The position numbers were made by a program, and so were the translations under genes. The notes under the pieces were generated by a model. The model ran no database searches. It had not been told where the DNA came from and was given only the letters and a program-made list of their open reading frames with translations. Of a DNA stretch of 64,000 nt, positions 37,059 to 45,086 are shown one piece after another. Source of the DNA: Cryobacterium frigoriphilum (GTDB lineage Bacteria > Actinomycetota > Actinomycetes > Actinomycetales > Microbacteriaceae); contig NZ_SOHE01000044.1 in assembly GCF_004403305.1 (NCBI RefSeq), forward strand, positions 49,609-113,608, written 5' to 3'. Numbering within the stretch: the first letter of the stretch is position 1; every line of letters starts with the position of its first letter.

Positions 37059-38060
37059 TCACTCCTGGTTGCTGAACGCGGCGTCGAATGACGCGCTCGC
37101 CGGGGTGAAGTTGAACTTCTTGAGCGCCGCGAGCGACTCCGGGGCGCCTTCGAGGCGGTCCATTCCGGCGTCCTCCCACTCGATGCTGATCGGTCCGTCG
37201 TAGCCGATGGCGTTGAGGGCGCGAAAGCTGGATTCCCACGGCACGTCGCCACGCCCGGCCGAGACAAAGTCCCAGCCGCGACGCGGATCTCCCCACGGCA
37301 GGTGGGAACCGAGCACGGTGTTGCGGCCGGTCAGGCGCAACTTCGTGTCTTTGCAGTCGACGTGGTAAATGCGGTCCTTGAAATCCCAGATGAAGCTCAC
37401 CGGGTCCATGCCCTGCCACATGAAGTGGCTCGGGTCCCAGTTCAGGCCGAAGGCCGGCCGATGTCCGATCGCTTCGAGGGTTCGCACGGTCGTCCAGTAG
37501 TCATACGCGATCTCCGACGGGTGTACCTCGTGAGCAAAACGCACGCCGCACTCGTCAAACACATCGAGGATCGGGTTCCAGCGGTCGGCGAAGTCCTGGT
37601 AACCCGCGTCGATGACCGCCTGGGAGACCGGGGGAAACATCGCCACGTACTGCCAGATTGACGAGCCGGTGAAACCCACCACGGTTTTCACCCCGAGCTT
37701 CTGAGCGAGGCGCGCGGTGAGTTTCATTTCCTCCGCCGCGCGGCCCCGCACTCCCTCGGGGTCACCATCGCCCCAGACGCGTGGGCCCACGATGTTCTGG
37801 TGTCGAAAATCGATTGGGTCGTCGCAGACCGCCTGCCCCTTGAGATGGTTGGAGATTGCCCAGACCTTCAGGTTGTAACGCTGCAGAATCTCGAGTTTGC
37901 CCGCGATGTACGCTTCGTCGTTCCAACGGTGGGCGTCAAGGTGGTCGCCGGAGACGGCGATCTCCAGCCCGTCATAGCCCCAGCCGGAGGCGCGTCGGGC
38001 GACCTCTTCGAAGGGCAGATCGGCCCACTGGCCGGTGAACAAAGTGTATGGGCGTGACAT
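37059..38060 (-). CDS. Sugar phosphate isomerase/epimerase-like TIM barrel
   Basis: The 333-residue protein belongs to the AP-endonuclease-2/xylose-isomerase-like TIM-barrel superfamily: GWGYDGLEIAVSGDHLDAHRW, FGLNWDPSHFMWQGMDP and YHVDCKDTKLRL with a typical metal-site Asp/His/Glu set. It starts at an ATG eight bases after GGAG. The longer frame uses a TTG. Members isomerise, epimerise or dehydrate sugars and cyclitols. Its partner is probably one of the adjacent Gfo/Idh/MocA enzymes. Confidence 0.85.
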   Translation of the reverse strand: MSRPYTLFTGQWADLPFEEVARRASGWGYDGLEIAVSGDHLDAHRWNDEAYIAGKLEILQRYNLKVWAISNHLKGQAVCDDPIDFRHQNIVGPRVWGDGDPEGVRGRAAEEMKLTARLAQKLGVKTVVGFTGSSIWQYVAMFPPVSQAVIDAGYQDFADRWNPILDVFDECGVRFAHEVHPSEIAYDYWTTVRTLEAIGHRPAFGLNWDPSHFMWQGMDPVSFIWDFKDRIYHVDCKDTKLRLTGRNTVLGSHLPWGDPRRGWDFVSAGRGDVPWESSFRALNAIGYDGPISIEWEDAGMDRLEGAPESLAALKKFNFTPASASFDAAFSNQE

Positions 38061-38091
38061 GGTGAGCTCCAATACGGGTGGTCGAGTGGTG

Positions 38092-39267
38092 TTAGTCGAG
38101 GGCTGGGGGCAACAGTATGGTCGCTTGAGACTGGGCGGAGCTGGTCACGATTGAGTGCAGCACACGCTGCACCTGCAGTCCGGTTTCAAACGTGGGCACC
38201 GGGGCACGGTTGGCGCCGATGGCACCGAGAAAGTCGGCGATTTCGTGTACGAAGCTGTGCTCCCAGCCGAGTACGTGGCCCTGCGGCCACCAGGCGCTCA
38301 GATACGGATGCTCCGGTTCCGTCACGAGAATGCGGCGGAAGCCCTGCTCCCTGGCCGGCACGGTACCGTCAAGAAAACGCAGTTCGTTCATCGTCTCGAG
38401 GTCGAAAAGCAGGCTGCCTCGATCGCCGTAAATTTCAATGGACAAGCCGTTCTTGCGGCCGAGGGCAACGCGCGAGACTTCAAGACTCGCGATGGTTCCC
38501 GAGGTGAGATCCAGGGTTGCCCAGGCCGCATCATCCACGGTCACGGTCTCGGGCCCACACGGGCCCGGGCGTTCCGTGACAAACGTGTGCACCCGACCCG
38601 AGACCGACCGCACCCGATCGTTGAGCAGATACTGGATCTGGTCGATCGCATGCGAGGCGGTGTCGCCGAGCGCTCCGGATCCCGCTGTTTCTGCGCGAAG
38701 ACGCCAGCTCATGGGCTGTTCGGCGTCGGTCAACCAGTCCTGCAGATACGCGGCACGAACCTGCCGAACCGTCCCGAGGCGCCCCTCGGCGATCAGATCG
38801 CGGGCCAGGGTGAGAGCGGGAATCCGGCGATAGTTGAATCCCACCATCGAGTGCACTCCCCGAGCGCGAGCGGCCTGAGCGGCCTCGACCATCGCCTCTG
38901 CTTCGGCCACGGTGTTGGCGAGTGGCTTCTCGACCAGCACGTGTTTGCCTGCGGCGAGGGCGGCGATGGCGATCTCGGCGTGCAGGTAGCCGGGCGCGCA
39001 GATATCGACGATGTCGATATCGTCGCGCTGAACCACCTGCCGCCAATCGGTCGACGACTCCGCCCAGCCGTATCGAGCCGCCGCTGCGGCGACCTGGCCG
39101 GCGTCGCGACCCACGAGCACTCGCTGTTCGAAGGGGGGAACGTCGAAGTAGCTCGCCACATTGCGCCAGGCATGGGAATGAGCCTTGCCCATGAACGCGT
39201 AGCCGATGGCGGCCACCCCGAGTGGGCGACCGTCACGATCCTGCATGAATTGCTCAAACACGGGCAT
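38092..39267 (-). CDS. Gfo/Idh/MocA-family oxidoreductase
   Basis: The 391-residue protein has the N-terminal Rossmann fold (VAAIGYAFMGKAHSHAW), the conserved EKPLANTVAEAE motif with the catalytic Lys, and DTASHAIDQ with the catalytic His. These enzymes oxidise or reduce sugars or cyclitols with NAD(P). It differs clearly from the other Gfo/Idh/MocA protein in the operon, so the two probably act on different substrates or steps. Confidence 0.88.
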   Translation of the reverse strand: MPVFEQFMQDRDGRPLGVAAIGYAFMGKAHSHAWRNVASYFDVPPFEQRVLVGRDAGQVAAAAARYGWAESSTDWRQVVQRDDIDIVDICAPGYLHAEIAIAALAAGKHVLVEKPLANTVAEAEAMVEAAQAARARGVHSMVGFNYRRIPALTLARDLIAEGRLGTVRQVRAAYLQDWLTDAEQPMSWRLRAETAGSGALGDTASHAIDQIQYLLNDRVRSVSGRVHTFVTERPGPCGPETVTVDDAAWATLDLTSGTIASLEVSRVALGRKNGLSIEIYGDRGSLLFDLETMNELRFLDGTVPAREQGFRRILVTEPEHPYLSAWWPQGHVLGWEHSFVHEIADFLGAIGANRAPVPTFETGLQVQRVLHSIVTSSAQSQATILLPPALD

Positions 39268-39274
39268 CGACCGG

Positions 39275-40384
39275 CTAGAGCAGCGTGGCCGCTGTCGGGT
39301 CCCAGTCGTCGGGCAACACCGGAACGGCAGCGGTGGAGCTCTCGACCGTTACGAACTGGCCGGTTTCGATTGATTCCGAGATTGACACCATGCTGTCGAG
39401 CACGTGATAGGCCAGGTGGCCCGGTGCCCGATGCGGGGTATCGGAGCGGATGGCGCGGGCCATTTCCAGCACGCCGACACCGCGGCTCGCGGTGCTGCCG
39501 ACCGAGGCAATGGTGGTCCAGTCGTCTTCTCCGCGGGCGCAGATGCGGATGTCTCCGTCGAAGCGGTTGGGGTCGGGGAACGAGATGGTTCCCTCGGTTC
39601 CCGTCACCTCGACGAAGCCGGCCCTGCGGTAGGGGGAGTCGAAGCTGTAGATGCTCTGCGATGATTCCCCGGTCTCGAACTGCGCGATGGCACTCACGTG
39701 GGTTGGAACGGTCACGTCGAAGTCTTCGCCGGCTCGGGGCCCGGAGCCAATCGTTCGGGTCGCGCGGGCGGTGGAACCGAAGGCTGCGACCTTGCTGATC
39801 GAGCCGAAGGTCTGGATGAGGGCGGTGAGGTAGTAGGGTCCGACGTCGAAGAGGGGGCCGGCCCCCTGCTGAAACAGAAAGGCCGGGTTCGGGTGCCACG
39901 ACTCCGGACCGGGGGACTGCATGAGCGTGAGGGCGGTCAGCGGCACGCCGATGGCGCCGTTCTCGATCATGCGGCGGGCGGTTTGCATCCCGGCACCCAG
40001 AAATGTGTCGGGTGCGGAGCCGAGGCGCACGCCGGCGGCATCCGCTGCCTGCAGCAGGGAGAGTCCGGTTTCGCGGTCGAGCGAGAAGGGCTTTTCGCTC
40101 CAGACGTGTTTGCCGGCGTTGACGGCCGCGGTGGCAACCTCGACGTGGGCCGCGGGGATGGTGAGGTTGATGACAATGTCGACGTCGGGGTGGTCAAGAG
40201 CGGCCTGCACTCCGCCCGAGGCGGGGATACCGAATTCGGCGGCACGGTCTGCGGCGACCGCTTCATTGATATCGGCGATGATGTGCACCGTCACGTCGGG
40301 GAAGGTGGCGAGATTGCCGAGGTATTCCTTGCTGATGACGCCGGCGCCGATGATGGCGATTCCGACGGGTCCGCTGGCCTTCAT
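39275..40384 (-). CDS. Gfo/Idh/MocA-family oxidoreductase
   Basis: The 369-residue protein has IAIIGAGVISKEYLGNL, VWSEKPFSLDRETG with the family's EKP motif, and GPLFDVGPYYLTAL. It overlaps the preceding isomerase gene by four bases and is seven bases from the next oxidoreductase. Substrate unknown; the operon suggests a carbohydrate. Confidence 0.88.
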   Translation of the reverse strand: MKASGPVGIAIIGAGVISKEYLGNLATFPDVTVHIIADINEAVAADRAAEFGIPASGGVQAALDHPDVDIVINLTIPAAHVEVATAAVNAGKHVWSEKPFSLDRETGLSLLQAADAAGVRLGSAPDTFLGAGMQTARRMIENGAIGVPLTALTLMQSPGPESWHPNPAFLFQQGAGPLFDVGPYYLTALIQTFGSISKVAAFGSTARATRTIGSGPRAGEDFDVTVPTHVSAIAQFETGESSQSIYSFDSPYRRAGFVEVTGTEGTISFPDPNRFDGDIRICARGEDDWTTIASVGSTASRGVGVLEMARAIRSDTPHRAPGHLAYHVLDSMVSISESIETGQFVTVESSTAAVPVLPDDWDPTAATLL

Positions 40385-41121
40385 GCTGTGGGCCGGCCGG
40401 CAGAGAGAAAACGAAAGCTGTCGGTGACAGCATCGAACATTTCGCCCTCGAAATCATCGAGTTCGACGACGCCCACCTCAAGATTCGAGGCGGCCTCGAT
40501 GATGTCCCAGATCGGCAGCGCCCCCGAGCCCACGGCGACTTGGGCACGCGGGTCACGGGTGGCCGGGCCGTCCTTGATGTGGATGAGACGAACGCGGTCG
40601 CCGAGACGAGCGAGCAGCGCGACCGGGTCCTGCCCGCCGACGGCGGCCCAGTAGGTATCGAGTTCCAGAATGACCTCAGGGTTGAGATTGTCGGCAAGCA
40701 CCTCGAGCCCGGTGCGCCCGTCGGGGAGTGTCTCGACCTCCCACCAATGGTTGTGGTATCCCACGGTGACGCCGTACTGCGCGCCCTTCGCTGCGGCGGC
40801 ATTGAGCAGGCCAGCGGTGATTTCGATGTCCTCGACGGTCTTCCAGCGGTCTTCCGCGACCGAAGGGTCGACGACCGTGGTGATGCCGAGCGTGTTGGCG
40901 GCGGTGAAGATTTCGTCCTGATCGGCGCGAAGCAGTGGTGCGTGGCCGGACGGAGCGCTCAGGCCAGTTGCACGCAGGGCTTCCCCGAGAACAGCCGCGG
41001 TGGCGACGAAGTTGTACGGCTCGACGTGCGTGAACCCGATGTCGGCGAGGCGCCTGATGGTTGCGGGCAGATCCGCGTCGAGTGCTTTTCGCACCGTGTA
41101 GAGCTGGATTGAATAGGCCAC
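40381..41121 (-). CDS. Sugar phosphate isomerase/epimerase-like TIM barrel
   Basis: The 246-residue protein starts MAYSIQLYTVRKAL and has LADIGFTHVEPYNF, TVGYHNHWWEVE and VILELDTYWAAVGGQDP, all typical of IolE/xylose-isomerase-like TIM barrels, with metal-binding Glu/Asp/His residues. It is the first gene of the six-gene minus-strand operon and shares a promoter region with the divergent ROK gene. Confidence 0.87.
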   Translation of the reverse strand: MAYSIQLYTVRKALDADLPATIRRLADIGFTHVEPYNFVATAAVLGEALRATGLSAPSGHAPLLRADQDEIFTAANTLGITTVVDPSVAEDRWKTVEDIEITAGLLNAAAAKGAQYGVTVGYHNHWWEVETLPDGRTGLEVLADNLNPEVILELDTYWAAVGGQDPVALLARLGDRVRLIHIKDGPATRDPRAQVAVGSGALPIWDIIEAASNLEVGVVELDDFEGEMFDAVTDSFRFLSAGRPTA

Positions 41122-41205
41122 TGCTTCTCCTCATCATTGAGTGCGGAGGACGGCGGCCAGATCGATGGTCCGCGAGCCTCCTGCGAAGGATTTTCCCCTG
41201 CCCAA

Positions 41206-41234
41206 ACACTAGGAGGACTTATGCTTCAAGTCAA
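41206..41234 (-). promoter_or_regulatory. Candidate promoter of the six-gene sugar operon
   Basis: On the minus strand TTGACT (41234-41229) is followed 17 bases later by TAGTGT (41211-41206), a sigma70-like spacing, about 85 bases ahead of the first start. The flanking DNA up to the ROK gene is unusually AT-rich and includes a TATAAT on the plus strand at 41261-41266. Repressor sites for the ROK protein probably overlap. Confidence 0.35.
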
Positions 41235-41306
41235 GCAAAAGATGCAAGCTGTTCGACATCTATAATTTTTGGTTGCACGGAAGTAACTAGTGGTATGACT
41301 TAACCC

Positions 41307-42512
41307 ATGCCACTCCCCGCCGCCACGATGCCCAGCACGACAGCGCTCTCACACGTGGGCGATTTGTTCCAGATCCTGCGCGATGGTCTGCCTCGAACCC
41401 GGGCCGAACTGGCTGCCAGCACCGGACTGGCCCGATCGACGGTGGCGGCCCGAATCGACGTGCTCCTGGCCTCTGGTCTCATCGCAACCGTCGGTGATGC
41501 TGCCTCATCCGGCGGTCGCCCGCCCTCGCGTATCGCGGTGAATCCCAGCGCGAGAATCGTTCTGGCGTTCGACATCGGCGCGTCACACTGTGTCGTGGCC
41601 GTGACCGACCTGGCCTCCACGGTGATTGACAGCTCGACCTTTGACATGGACATTGCGGCCGGCCCCGAGGTCGTGCTGGACCGGGCGCTGACGGCCGCGC
41701 GCTCGCTCATCGCGGCACATCCGCAGCTTTCGGGCATTGAACTTGCCGGAATTGGAATCGGGCTGCCGGGGCCGGTCGAACACGATTCGGGCCGGCCCAT
41801 CAACCCTCCGATCATGCCCGGTTGGGATGGTTTTGACGTGGTTGATTACGTTCAGTCGCGGTTCAACTGTCCGGTTTTCGTCGACAACGACGTGAATATC
41901 ATGGCGCTCGGGGAACGCTCGACGCACTGGCCGGGTCAGGACAATCTGCTGTTTGTGAAAGTATCCACGGGGATTGGTGTGGGCATCATCAGCAGCGGGC
42001 TTCTGCAGCGCGGCGCCGTGGGTGCGGCGGGCGACATCGGTCACGTGCGCGTTGCCGACGCCAACGACGTCGTGTGCGTTTGTGGCAATACGGGATGCCT
42101 CGAAGCGCTCGTCGGCGGTCCGGCGATCACGGCCCGGCTTCAGGCCGACGGCGTGAGCGCACAGAACGTGCGGGAGGTCGTTGAGCTGGCGCGCGCGCGT
42201 AACCCCAAGGCGATCGCGGTCATTCGTCAGGCCGGGCGGGAGATTGGCACGGTGCTGGCCACCTGCGTCAATCTGCTGAATCCGTCGATCATTGTCATCG
42301 GCGGCGGGCTCGCGCTGGCCGATGAGCACCTGCTCGCCGGAATTCGCGAAATCGTGTACCAGCGGTCGTTGCCACTCTCGACGGCGAACCTGCAGATCGT
42401 GTCGTCACGGGCCATGGACACGGCCGGAATTCTCGGGGCGAGCAGTCTGGTCATCGGTCAGGTCATGAGTGCCGAAGCCATCGAATCGCACCTGCTGCAC
42501 CGAACCGCCTAG
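41307..42512 (+). CDS. ROK-family transcriptional repressor
   Basis: The 401-residue protein has an N-terminal winged helix (TRAELAASTGLARSTVAARIDVLLASGL) and a ROK sugar-kinase-like domain with LAFDIGASHCVVAV, GLPGPVEHDSG, DNDVNIMALGE and the zinc motif CVCGNTGCLEA. The presence of an HTH marks it as an XylR/NagC-type repressor rather than a kinase. It is divergent from the six-gene operon and probably regulates it in response to a sugar. Confidence 0.9.
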   Translation: MPLPAATMPSTTALSHVGDLFQILRDGLPRTRAELAASTGLARSTVAARIDVLLASGLIATVGDAASSGGRPPSRIAVNPSARIVLAFDIGASHCVVAVTDLASTVIDSSTFDMDIAAGPEVVLDRALTAARSLIAAHPQLSGIELAGIGIGLPGPVEHDSGRPINPPIMPGWDGFDVVDYVQSRFNCPVFVDNDVNIMALGERSTHWPGQDNLLFVKVSTGIGVGIISSGLLQRGAVGAAGDIGHVRVADANDVVCVCGNTGCLEALVGGPAITARLQADGVSAQNVREVVELARARNPKAIAVIRQAGREIGTVLATCVNLLNPSIIVIGGGLALADEHLLAGIREIVYQRSLPLSTANLQIVSSRAMDTAGILGASSLVIGQVMSAEAIESHLLHRTA

Positions 42513-42650
42513 GCGCACCCGACGGGCCGCGCGGGACCCACGACTAATGGATCGACTGCGAGAAGGTGGCACGGTGCCGGTCGTATTCAATGTGCCGGGC
42601 CTGTCCGATAGCCTCCGCCGCACCGACACTCTCCATCGAACGCACGATCA

Positions 42651-42674
42651 CACGGCCGGCCCTAAGCGGCCGTG
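42651..42674. terminator. Hairpin at the convergent end of the ROK and Lrp genes
   Basis: CACGGCCG (42651-42658) pairs with CGGCCGTG (42667-42674) around an 8-base loop that contains the stop codon of the minus-strand Lrp gene. It may terminate transcription of the ROK gene, whose stop is about 140 bases upstream. Confidence 0.45.
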
Positions 42675-43678
42675 CGTCGCCCGTCGCCGCGCAGCGACAC
42701 CTGCATGTGCTTCAACATGTTCGACGTCACCGAGCGTTCCCCGATGCGAATCTGCGGGATGTTGCGCGCCAGGTGCGCCTCGAGCGCTGTGATCTCGGGC
42801 AACGACCGCACCCAGAAGTTCAGGCACAGATTGTACGGCCCCACCAGAACCTGAGCGGCCCTGATCTCCCGGATACGCGACAGCGCCTCCCCGACCTCCG
42901 CAATCTGGCGCGGATCGACCGTGCACATGAAGTGCGCCGCGATGGGCCAGCCCGACAGCGGCCGCGCCACATCGCAGCGCATGACCAGCGCCCGGGAACT
43001 GAGCATGTGGTTGAGGTGTCGGCGCACGGTCGCCACGCTCGTGGTCATTCTCTCCGCCAGGCTCGTCAGCGTGGCCCGGCCGTCCAGGGTCACGTTGCGC
43101 AGCACCTGTTCGTCGATCTCGTGCACCTCGTGCGACGGCGATGCGACATCGTCAAAGGTCGCCGCGTGTTTTAGCGTCGCGACCTGGTCCTGAGACAGGG
43201 CACGCAGGCGCCAAGCGCTTCCCTCCAACAGCACACCCGTCACGATGTGGGTTCGCGTGGCGATGACGCCCTTCAGCCCGGCCAGGGTTCCGGTGAGGTA
43301 GGCATCCAGCTCGATGATGTCGAGGCCGTGCCAGTCGAGGCTGATCGACCAGTCGCCGAGGACCGAGCGCAGGGTGCGCACGCTCGGATCCTGCTCCAGG
43401 GCCAGCAGGGCGGCGGGCAGCCGGCTCGATTTGACTCGGATATCGATGATCGCGCGCAGCGATTCGGCCGCGATCACATCCGACACCGAGATCCAGGCCG
43501 AGCCGTTGTCCTCCATGACCTGCCAGCGCCGGGAGGCCGTCATCGGATCGACGCCCAGCACTTCACCGATGAAGGTCCAGGGGGCTCGCGGCCAGATTTG
43601 CAGCGCGTGGATGACCTGGCGGTCGAGTTCGTCGAGCTGCACCGGATCTATCGAAACGCTCGCGCTATGGCATGACAC
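42662..43678 (-). CDS. Lrp/AsnC-family regulator with two modules
   Basis: The protein is about 338 residues, twice the usual Lrp length. It contains two AsnC-type HTHs (DELDRQVIHALQ near the start and HEIDEQVLRNVTLDGRATLTSLAERM in the middle), each followed by an effector-binding RAM-like part. It is divergent from an amidohydrolase and a peptide-type importer and probably regulates them. The GTG at 43678 is chosen; the frame opens at a TTG at 43702. No strong ribosome site marks either. Confidence 0.85.
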   Translation of the reverse strand: MSCHSASVSIDPVQLDELDRQVIHALQIWPRAPWTFIGEVLGVDPMTASRRWQVMEDNGSAWISVSDVIAAESLRAIIDIRVKSSRLPAALLALEQDPSVRTLRSVLGDWSISLDWHGLDIIELDAYLTGTLAGLKGVIATRTHIVTGVLLEGSAWRLRALSQDQVATLKHAATFDDVASPSHEVHEIDEQVLRNVTLDGRATLTSLAERMTTSVATVRRHLNHMLSSRALVMRCDVARPLSGWPIAAHFMCTVDPRQIAEVGEALSRIREIRAAQVLVGPYNLCLNFWVRSLPEITALEAHLARNIPQIRIGERSVTSNMLKHMQVSLRGDGRRTAA

Positions 43679-43745
43679 ATATCTGCAATCTACCGGGCAC
43701 AAGTATCAGAATTCCGCACCGCAACATGACTGTTACGTGCATGAC
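43671..43745. promoter_or_regulatory. Repeated CATGAC half-sites between the Lrp gene and the amidohydrolase
   Basis: CATGAC occurs at 43671-43676, 43725-43730 and 43740-43745 within the divergent control region. Multiple spaced half-sites suit Lrp/AsnC proteins, which wrap DNA around oligomers. The assignment is tentative. Confidence 0.35.
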
Positions 43746-43811
43746 GTTGAATCACCAATCAAGTCGCCCCGTCAGGGGAACCCACGCAGCCAAGCTTCAG
43801 GAGGACTTTTC

Positions 43812-45086
43812 GTGAACACGCATCAGGCAGTGGCAGTGATCAACGCCACGATTATCGACGGCACGGGGTCCGCGCCTCGACCACAGCAATCCATCGTCGT
43901 GCGCGACGGCGTCATCGAATGGATCGGGCCCCACTCAGAACTTCCCACCCTGCCCGAGAACACCGAGTTCGTCGACATCGACGGCGCCACCGTGCTGCCC
44001 GGGTTCATGGACGTGCACGTGCACCTCGCGATGGACGGTTCCCTGAACCCCGCCGGCTACCTGCACGAACCGGATGCCCTGCTGCACTTTCGCGGCGTGC
44101 GCAACGCCCGCCGCACCCTCGACGCCGGTGTGACGACCGTGCGTGACCTCTCGGGCAGCGACTACGCGCTGGCCATGGCCGTTGAGCAGGGCATCATCGC
44201 CGGTCCGCGGGCGATCATGGCCATCCACGCGATGGGCCCGACCGGCGGGCACTCGGACTCCCGCACGCTGACGGTGCCCTTCGACTGCCACCCGGCCGGC
44301 GCGCACTTCGGCAAGACCGCCGACGGCGAGGACGCGGCCCGCAAACTCGCCCGTGAAATTCTGCGGATGGGCGCGGGCGTCGTGAAGGTCATGGCGACCG
44401 GTGGAGTCTGGAGCCCCAGAGACGCCCCCGAACATGACGGCTTCACCGAGAAGGAAATGCGCGTAATCGTCGAAGAGGCGACCAACAAGGGTGTCTACGT
44501 CGCCGCGCACGCCCAGGGGGCGAACGGCATCAAGAACGCCCTGCGCGCCGGCATCAAGAGCATCGAACACGGCTACCTCATCGACGACGAGGGCATCCAG
44601 CTGCTGCTCGACAACGATGCCTGGCTGGTCCCGACCCTACTGACCGGCACCACGCCTCCAGACCCGACCAAGGCCACGGCCTACGCGGTGGAGAAGAAGA
44701 ACCGGGTGCGTGCCCTGCTCGAGAAGAACATCGCACGGGCCTTCGCCGCGGGGGTCAAGGTGGCCCTCGGCACTGACAGCGGCGTGGTTCCGCACGGCCA
44801 GAACCTGCGGGAACTGGGCATCATGGTCGACCTCGGCATGGATCCGATGCGAGCCATCGTTGCCGGCACCCTCGAGGCTGCTCGCCTGCTGCGCCTCGAC
44901 GGCGAAGCCGGAAGCATCGCGGTAGGCAAGCGCGCGGATCTGGTCGTCACCGCGGCCAACCCGCTGACCGACATCCACTCACTTGGTGACCCGCAGAATA
45001 TCTCGCTGGTCATCCAGAACGGCGCCATCGTCGTCGACCGCCGCATCAGAGCCCTTGCACTCTCAACGGACAGAAGGACAGCATGA
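43812..45086 (+). CDS. Metal-dependent amidohydrolase (prolidase / imidazolonepropionase-like)
   Basis: The 424-residue amidohydrolase-superfamily enzyme has the metal motif HVHL (His69, His71), the bridging lysine Lys192 in VVKVMATGG, His233 (AAHAQG), His253 (IEHGYLID) and Asp322 (LGTDSG). This set is typical of binuclear Xaa-Pro/Xaa-Arg dipeptidases once annotated as imidazolonepropionases. The start is a GTG after a perfect AGGAGG. Its stop overlaps the binding-protein start (ATGA), so hydrolysis and uptake of the same peptide-like compound are likely. Confidence 0.88.
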   Translation: MNTHQAVAVINATIIDGTGSAPRPQQSIVVRDGVIEWIGPHSELPTLPENTEFVDIDGATVLPGFMDVHVHLAMDGSLNPAGYLHEPDALLHFRGVRNARRTLDAGVTTVRDLSGSDYALAMAVEQGIIAGPRAIMAIHAMGPTGGHSDSRTLTVPFDCHPAGAHFGKTADGEDAARKLAREILRMGAGVVKVMATGGVWSPRDAPEHDGFTEKEMRVIVEEATNKGVYVAAHAQGANGIKNALRAGIKSIEHGYLIDDEGIQLLLDNDAWLVPTLLTGTTPPDPTKATAYAVEKKNRVRALLEKNIARAFAAGVKVALGTDSGVVPHGQNLRELGIMVDLGMDPMRAIVAGTLEAARLLRLDGEAGSIAVGKRADLVVTAANPLTDIHSLGDPQNISLVIQNGAIVVDRRIRALALSTDRRTA

